DNA of 64,000 bases. Source: UBA1731 sp964567665 (GTDB lineage Bacteria; Verrucomicrobiota; Kiritimatiellia; RFP12; UBA1067). The stretch spans positions 38,513 through 102,512 of the forward strand of contig CAZMNN010000003.1 in the NCBI GenBank assembly GCA_964567665.1, given 5' to 3'. The notes under the pieces are model-generated. The model saw nothing but the letters and a program-made list of their open reading frames with translations. It was not told the origin of the DNA and did not search any database. Every line of letters starts with the position of its first letter. The stretch's first letter is position 1. The position numbers and the translations under genes were made by a program. Positions 59,455 to 64,000 of the stretch are shown piece by piece.

Positions 59455-59748
59455 TCAGCGCAGCACGATGGTGAACGCGCACGGATTGGAGCAGAACGGA
59501 ATGCCGGGCGTCTCCTTCACATCGCGGAATCTGCTGTCCACCGCCGTCTCGGCGGATGGCTCAACGCCCGCTATGCGCGAGTCGAGCGAAGCCTCCACCG
59601 CCGCAACGGCGTACGACTTGCTCTCCGCCGGACGCTGCGATGCGTCCCACGCCTCATCCCACGTGCCGGAATACGCCTCCGCCGCAATGCCTGTCGCGGC
59701 AGCCATCGCGAACGTGGCGACTGCGGCTCTCATCAAGATTTCCTTCAT
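59455..59748 (-). CDS. Small exported protein
   Basis: 97 aa from the ATG at 59748 with AAAGGAAG upstream. Signal peptide (MKEILMRAAVATFAMAAATGIAAEA). The mature part is 72 residues, with two cysteines in IPFCSNPCAF and a hydrophobic end FTIVLR. The ending in a short F-x-I-V-L-R strand resembles the last residues of the three-module protein (GFRLILR). Function unknown. Confidence 0.6.
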   Translation of the reverse strand: MKEILMRAAVATFAMAAATGIAAEAYSGTWDEAWDASQRPAESKSYAVAAVEASLDSRIAGVEPSAETAVDSRFRDVKETPGIPFCSNPCAFTIVLR

Positions 59749-59814
59749 GCCTAACACTTCCTTTCAGGTTGAATGTATCTGCGCTTACGTTAAATCGTTA
59801 TCTATAGTCCACCG

Positions 59815-62800
59815 TCACTCCGCCCAGCGAATCCGGTACGCGAACGCCTTTGCGTCACACGCGATCCTGAGCGCAGCCCCGTCCTGCGACCATCTCGGAG
59901 CGGCGGCGCCGGTCTCCGCATCCACGCTTTCGATTGCCGCGACCTGCGCTCCCTCCGCTCCAAGCGCGGCAAGATCCAGCTCCGCCGTGAATGCCGCCGA
60001 ATGCGGCAGCGGCACAATCCGCCACTCGCCCGGCCTTTTCCCGCCGAACAGGCCGGAAAGTCCCCGCTTGCGCACCACCGGACGCATAAGGCGGAACGAA
60101 CCATCCGTTCTAACTCCCGCAAACTGCACCGGCGTTCCGTCGACGTTTTCGCCGAGCAGACGGGCGCGGGCGGCGGCATCGCCCTTTTCCGCAACGGGCC
60201 TCCACGCCACGCGCACAACCTTGCCGCCCTCCTTTTCGACAACGATGTCGCCGCCATGGACGCGCTTGCGCTTGTCGCGTGGCGCACCGCCGATGGACAT
60301 CCTTCCGCCGCTGCCGCTTGTCCTGTTCCTGGGCTGCCACGCGCCATAACGGATTTCGTACGTCCCCGCCTCAATCGAATCAGGCACACGCACATCCATC
60401 GCCGCCATGTACTTCCCAGGCGTCGCGAACATCTGCGGCGCAATGTCCAGCCCGCACTGGAACGCAATGCCGTCAAGCGCTCCATTCGCCCGGCAGACGT
60501 GCACAAACGGATTGAATCCGTCAGTCGCCTGACGCGTCTCCCATTCCACCATTACGCGGATGTGATTGCGCCCGACCGTCTCCGCCCTGACGGCGCGTGA
60601 GATTGCGGCGTTCGCAAGCAAGGTGGACGGCTTACGCGCATCGAAGAAATCTGTGGACGCGCCTTTCACGTAACCGCACCTCTGTCCGTCGCGCAGGACA
60701 ATGCCGGACTCCGTGTTCGGCGTCTTCGCAAAATATCCATATGGCGGCAGAACAATGCCGTTCGGCAGCGTCCATGTTGCGTTTGTCTGACGGTTCACCC
60801 ACACTTCGCCGCCGTCGGAAAAGAACGAATGTTGACGGTGTATGTTGTCGTCCTCGTACCTGAGATCGAGGAATTCGGCCGCACCGAGATCGGCGCAGGC
60901 GTCGTGCTGCATCCAGTACGTCTTCACGGCGGTGCGTGAGAACGGCCCGCCCGACATCGGATTGCGTCCGCCGATGATCGTATTCGAGAGATAGTCGTCC
61001 GAACCGTAGCCGTGCAGCGCCGTATCGCCGCCCGCGTGCCAGCGCTCCTCCTCGTAGCGGTCGCCAAGCCCACCGGCAAAGAGCACGTATCGGTTGTGCG
61101 TGACGATGTCGTGCCACGGCGTCCGCTCCGCATCGCCAAACCTTTCCGTTCCGCCAAGCCACTTGCTCGCCGGGAAGTGGTCGCTCTGTCCCGCATCGGC
61201 AACGCCCACGAGATGATCCGCACCGCCCTCGCTCACGCAGACGGTCTCCTGCCGACCAAAACGCTCGCGGTACGTCCTGAACGCATCGCCCCAATGACGG
61301 GACGTTTCAGCCTTCGTGTGGAAGCGGCCATCCCGGTCGAGATAGTCGAACGGGGTGTGCGCAGTAAGCACATCGATGAACACGGCGTTTGGATTGCAGC
61401 CCTCATGCAGCAGACGCGCATTCCGTTCGCACCACGGGCCAAATGCGTGAGGAGCGAAGCGATAGGCGCGCGCTCGGCGGCCGCGGTTGTACCACGCAAG
61501 CTGCGGCGTCCCGTCGAGATTGAAAACCACATTGCCGTACGAATAGCCGTCCGAATCTGGATACAGATCCGTATAGTTGTCGTGCAGACAGAACAGGATG
61601 CCCGTTTCGTCGCAGGCCTTCCGCATCTCCATGAATGCGGCAAAATCCCCGTGCGGCGGATATATTTCGGGCAGACGGTAGTCGAATCCCCATGCCTGCC
61701 AGTCGTGCTTGACGAAGATCGCGTCCGTAATGCCGTACTTCGCGGCCAACCGCAGATCCGCCGCCGCCTTTGCGTAGTCGCCGCTCCACTGGTCAAGACA
61801 CATCCGCGAACCGAGCGCATCGTGTCCGGGGCTTTTGCGGTAGCCGGACACTGCACGGAAACGGCGGGCGGCCTCGAACGCGCCTTTCGCAGACGGCACG
61901 AACGTGAACGTCGCATCGTGGTGCGCATGGAGCGCGTAGAGGTTGCGTTCGCCGTCGCACACTACGCCGTCCGGCGGCACGTCCACGGCCTGAACGACCG
62001 AAAGACCGTTCGCGTAGTCCGCGCCGACATGGCGCGTCGAGAGCATCGGAGCAAGTGCGCTGAGGAAGAACGACTTCGGATCTTCAACCACGTTTCCGAA
62101 TCCGGCGTAGACGCGCACGGGGCGCACCGTCGCCGGGCCGATCGCAAGATCCGTCAGGCGCGGGAACCCCTGTGCATCGCGTACGACGCCGGGCAGCGAC
62201 CAGGCGATGCGCAGCGTCCCCTTCTCGGCGCGAACATCCGCTTTCGGCTGCGGCGGCATTCCGCCGCCCGCCGTCTCGACACGCGCCGTAAATCCGCGAT
62301 AGGCAATCGAACGTGTGCCGTCAGTGAAGGCAATCACGCCGTCAGCAAGTCCGCGTTCACCGAAGATTACCGACGCGCCGTAGCGTGTGCCGTCCGCCGT
62401 CTTCAACAGATAGCGGTTCTTGCCGTCGCCGTTCCGCAGAGCCTGCATCGCCGCTGTGACGGCGGTCTTCTCGCGAACCGCCCACTCCTTCTCGGTCGTG
62501 GCGTCGATCTCAAGGCGAGGATCCCCCCATCCGCCGCCGTCGCAGACGGTGTTCATCTGCGGGCCGGGGCCAGTCCAAAGACGAAGCGTGACCTTCCTCC
62601 CGGCGTATTCGGAAATGTCTGCGGACATCTCCTTCCAGACAAGCGGCTCCTTCACGATCTGCTGCGCAACCTCTTTCGGTGGCTTGCCGTCCGCCTCCAC
62701 GAATATCCTGTACTCCACGCCATCTGACGGATTCTTGTCGCCGCTCGACACGAGGAAATTGGAGACCCGTACGACTATCGGCTTCATGTCCGGCAGTTCA

Positions 62801-63519
62801 AGCGGAAAGTCGCTCCAGATGAACCCCGCCCCCTTCCGGTACGGCGGATGCGACGTGTAGCCGTGTTTCCACACGCCGCCGACGGACATCTCATCCTTGC
62901 GCATCCGCCCGCCCCATTCCTTCGTGACGCCGTCGGACCCGATCTCCACCGTGTTTCCGCCGACCGAGATGAACGTCCGGCGCGTGAAATCCCGGTCAAG
63001 CGAATGGACGCCCGCGCCGAGATGCTGCGGCTTCCGTACCGGCACATCGATGCGTGTGCCGTTTGGATTGCGGTAGCGGAAGATGGCTATGGGATGTACG
63101 GCCGATTTCGGATCGGCGCCGTCGGGCGTAAATGTCGCATGGACGGGATAGAGCGCATCTATCGCCCGTGGCTTCGCCGTGCCGGTGAACATGAGCGTCT
63201 TCGTTTCACCGGCGGCAAGCGACACTCGCCCCTGCGGGCCGACGACATCCCAGTCATCGTTCATCCAGACGGACAGCGTTCCGGCGACAGACTTCGCCGT
63301 CCCGTTCCACAACGTGACAGGAAAGGGACGCGGCGCACCGGCATCGACCTCCGTCACGCCCAACGGCAAATCGGAATGGGGCGGCGTCTTGCATTCGAGA
63401 TTCTGGGGAAACGAACCGATCTCAACCTTGATTCCGTTTCGTTCCGCCACGGGCGGAAGATATGCGGCAGCCGACAGGACGGCCAACATCACGGCGTACA
63501 TCAACAGACGTTTCTTCAT
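59815..63519 (-). CDS. Giant exported glycosidase-like protein (GH101/DUF5696-like barrel)
   Basis: 1,234 aa. Signal peptide (MKKRLLMYAVMLAVLSAAAY) with AAAGGAG upstream. An N-terminal beta-sandwich is followed by a jelly-roll (about 240-350; EMSADISEYAGRKVTLRLW, CDGGGWGDPRLE) similar to the one at the C-terminus of the 1,699-aa protein. Then comes a beta-supersandwich and a TIM barrel with ILFCLHDNYTDLYPDSDGYS, Asp716 in VFIDVLTAH and Glu764 in VSEGGADHLVG, the same D-x47-E spacing as in its neighbour. Beta-sandwich C-terminal domains close it. Resembles GH101/GH129 (alpha-GalNAc release from mucin-type glycans) and DUF5696 proteins; substrate is inference. The window cuts its upstream region. 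Confidence 0.78.
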   Translation of the reverse strand: MKKRLLMYAVMLAVLSAAAYLPPVAERNGIKVEIGSFPQNLECKTPPHSDLPLGVTEVDAGAPRPFPVTLWNGTAKSVAGTLSVWMNDDWDVVGPQGRVSLAAGETKTLMFTGTAKPRAIDALYPVHATFTPDGADPKSAVHPIAIFRYRNPNGTRIDVPVRKPQHLGAGVHSLDRDFTRRTFISVGGNTVEIGSDGVTKEWGGRMRKDEMSVGGVWKHGYTSHPPYRKGAGFIWSDFPLELPDMKPIVVRVSNFLVSSGDKNPSDGVEYRIFVEADGKPPKEVAQQIVKEPLVWKEMSADISEYAGRKVTLRLWTGPGPQMNTVCDGGGWGDPRLEIDATTEKEWAVREKTAVTAAMQALRNGDGKNRYLLKTADGTRYGASVIFGERGLADGVIAFTDGTRSIAYRGFTARVETAGGGMPPQPKADVRAEKGTLRIAWSLPGVVRDAQGFPRLTDLAIGPATVRPVRVYAGFGNVVEDPKSFFLSALAPMLSTRHVGADYANGLSVVQAVDVPPDGVVCDGERNLYALHAHHDATFTFVPSAKGAFEAARRFRAVSGYRKSPGHDALGSRMCLDQWSGDYAKAAADLRLAAKYGITDAIFVKHDWQAWGFDYRLPEIYPPHGDFAAFMEMRKACDETGILFCLHDNYTDLYPDSDGYSYGNVVFNLDGTPQLAWYNRGRRARAYRFAPHAFGPWCERNARLLHEGCNPNAVFIDVLTAHTPFDYLDRDGRFHTKAETSRHWGDAFRTYRERFGRQETVCVSEGGADHLVGVADAGQSDHFPASKWLGGTERFGDAERTPWHDIVTHNRYVLFAGGLGDRYEEERWHAGGDTALHGYGSDDYLSNTIIGGRNPMSGGPFSRTAVKTYWMQHDACADLGAAEFLDLRYEDDNIHRQHSFFSDGGEVWVNRQTNATWTLPNGIVLPPYGYFAKTPNTESGIVLRDGQRCGYVKGASTDFFDARKPSTLLANAAISRAVRAETVGRNHIRVMVEWETRQATDGFNPFVHVCRANGALDGIAFQCGLDIAPQMFATPGKYMAAMDVRVPDSIEAGTYEIRYGAWQPRNRTSGSGGRMSIGGAPRDKRKRVHGGDIVVEKEGGKVVRVAWRPVAEKGDAAARARLLGENVDGTPVQFAGVRTDGSFRLMRPVVRKRGLSGLFGGKRPGEWRIVPLPHSAAFTAELDLAALGAEGAQVAAIESVDAETGAAAPRWSQDGAALRIACDAKAFAYRIRWAE

Positions 63520-63872
63520 GTCTGCCCGGTTCTCCTTTTGACAAATCCATGGACACGCACCTATGCGGCGCTAAGCATCCGCACCCCTGGATCTGTCATG
63601 CGCCACCCGACGCACCCCTTTTCCAAAGACGCCGAGAAGATACCACATCAGACATCGGATTTCAAGTGGATAAATACAAAAATCTACCCACCCTCCCCCG
63701 AATTTTTACATTTATACAGAAATGGGTGTTCGAATCTACATCGATTGACGTCGCAAAACAGAACTGCAAAGATTAATTATCGATTAACGGCGAGCAGTTC
63801 TTAATCGTCAGGTAGCCCGTCCATAAGAACCGATGCAGACGTACAGGTGCTTTCACATCCTGTACATATCTG
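63520..63872. other. Non-coding gap upstream of the giant glycosidase
   Basis: 353 bp without a supportable gene. It holds the AAAGGAG ribosome binding site of the downstream gene, an AT-rich stretch at about 63,700-63,720 (TATAAA on the minus strand, no good -35), and small inverted repeats (TTAAT/ATTAA at 63,773-63,787; GTACAGG/CCTGTAC at 63,841-63,865). The last lies just after the partial gene and could be its terminator, but no T-run is present. Confidence 0.4.
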
Positions 63873-64000
63873 TCATTTTCCGGCGGGTTTGCGTACCGGC
63901 TGTTCGTCCGCACTCTTCTTCTTGAATGTGAGTGCGCCCGGCAGACCCTTCGCGTCTGCGAACTCCGAATACATCATGTTCGACCACTCGACCTCGCCGC
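63873..64000 (-). CDS. C-terminal end of an unidentified protein (partial)
   Basis: The frame enters from the window edge and ends at TGA (63,873-63,875). The visible end contains GEVEWSNMMYSEFADAKGLP and then ALTFKKKSADEQPVRKPAGK. The charged, polar tail gives no family. Read on the minus strand, as are its neighbours, it is upstream of the giant glycosidase gene. Confidence 0.5.
   Translation of the reverse strand, partial: GEVEWSNMMYSEFADAKGLPGALTFKKKSADEQPVRKPAGK

Noticed and set aside
1..64000. tRNA, rRNA and riboswitch scan by eye
   Set aside because: I saw no tRNA cloverleaf with a T-loop GTTCRA, no rRNA, and no FMN-type element before ribH. A covariance search would be needed to exclude small RNAs.

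Overview
The window looks like a chromosomal segment of an anaerobic, fermentative, Gram-negative-type bacterium. The best guess is a gut member of the Kiritimatiellota/Verrucomicrobiota-Lentisphaerota neighbourhood, but this is inference only: no rRNA is present. The supporting traits are a HydG-type hydrogenase maturase, a pyrophosphate-dependent phosphofructokinase, type IV pilus ATPases, and a run of very large secreted glycan-active and beta-helix proteins.

Layout. (1) 1-10,150: host genes, all on the minus strand: a secreted esterase (cut by the window edge), hydG-like, rpmB (L28), rpsA (S1), a small membrane protein, two PilB/GspE-type ATPases flanking pilT, and a NagD-like HAD phosphatase. 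(2) About 10,207-39,390: a complete-looking transposable (Mu-related) prophage of about 29 kb. (3) 39,457-43,277: a minus-strand housekeeping operon ribH-pfp-HAD-mazG-purN. (4) 43,533-44,714: a NifS/IscS-type cysteine desulfurase on the plus strand. (5) 44,727-64,000: a minus-strand cluster of secreted proteins: two very large proteins that share a putative TIM-barrel catalytic domain, a three-module beta-helix protein, two tandem GH2 enzymes, a formylglycine-generating-enzyme-like protein without the catalytic cysteines, and a small exported protein.

The prophage is organised unlike Mu. Its early (transposition) operon runs leftward (DNA-binding proteins, MuA-like transposase, MuB-like ATPase, DUF3164, ASCH-domain protein, GemA-like). 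A lysogeny cluster and the late operon (terminase, portal, capsid, tail) run rightward. Between them lies a control region in which a 17-bp palindrome sits between the -35 and -10 of the early promoter; a near-identical palindrome lies inside the repressor gene. The tail genes include a tube and a tape-measure protein but no recognisable sheath, which suggests a non-contractile (B3/D3112-like) virion. Both ends carry matching inverted TTGGTAA/TTCGGTAA sites that I read as transposase binding sites.

The most notable signals are: the phage-end and operator architecture; a two-TM SLATT-like gene with its own promoter and terminator (a 'moron' cassette); a portal protein with a C-terminal nuclease-like extension; late phage proteins carrying signal peptides and InlB-type repeats; a HydG whose auxiliary-cluster CX2CX22C motif lacks the middle cysteine; and the D-x47-E domain shared by the two giant secreted proteins.
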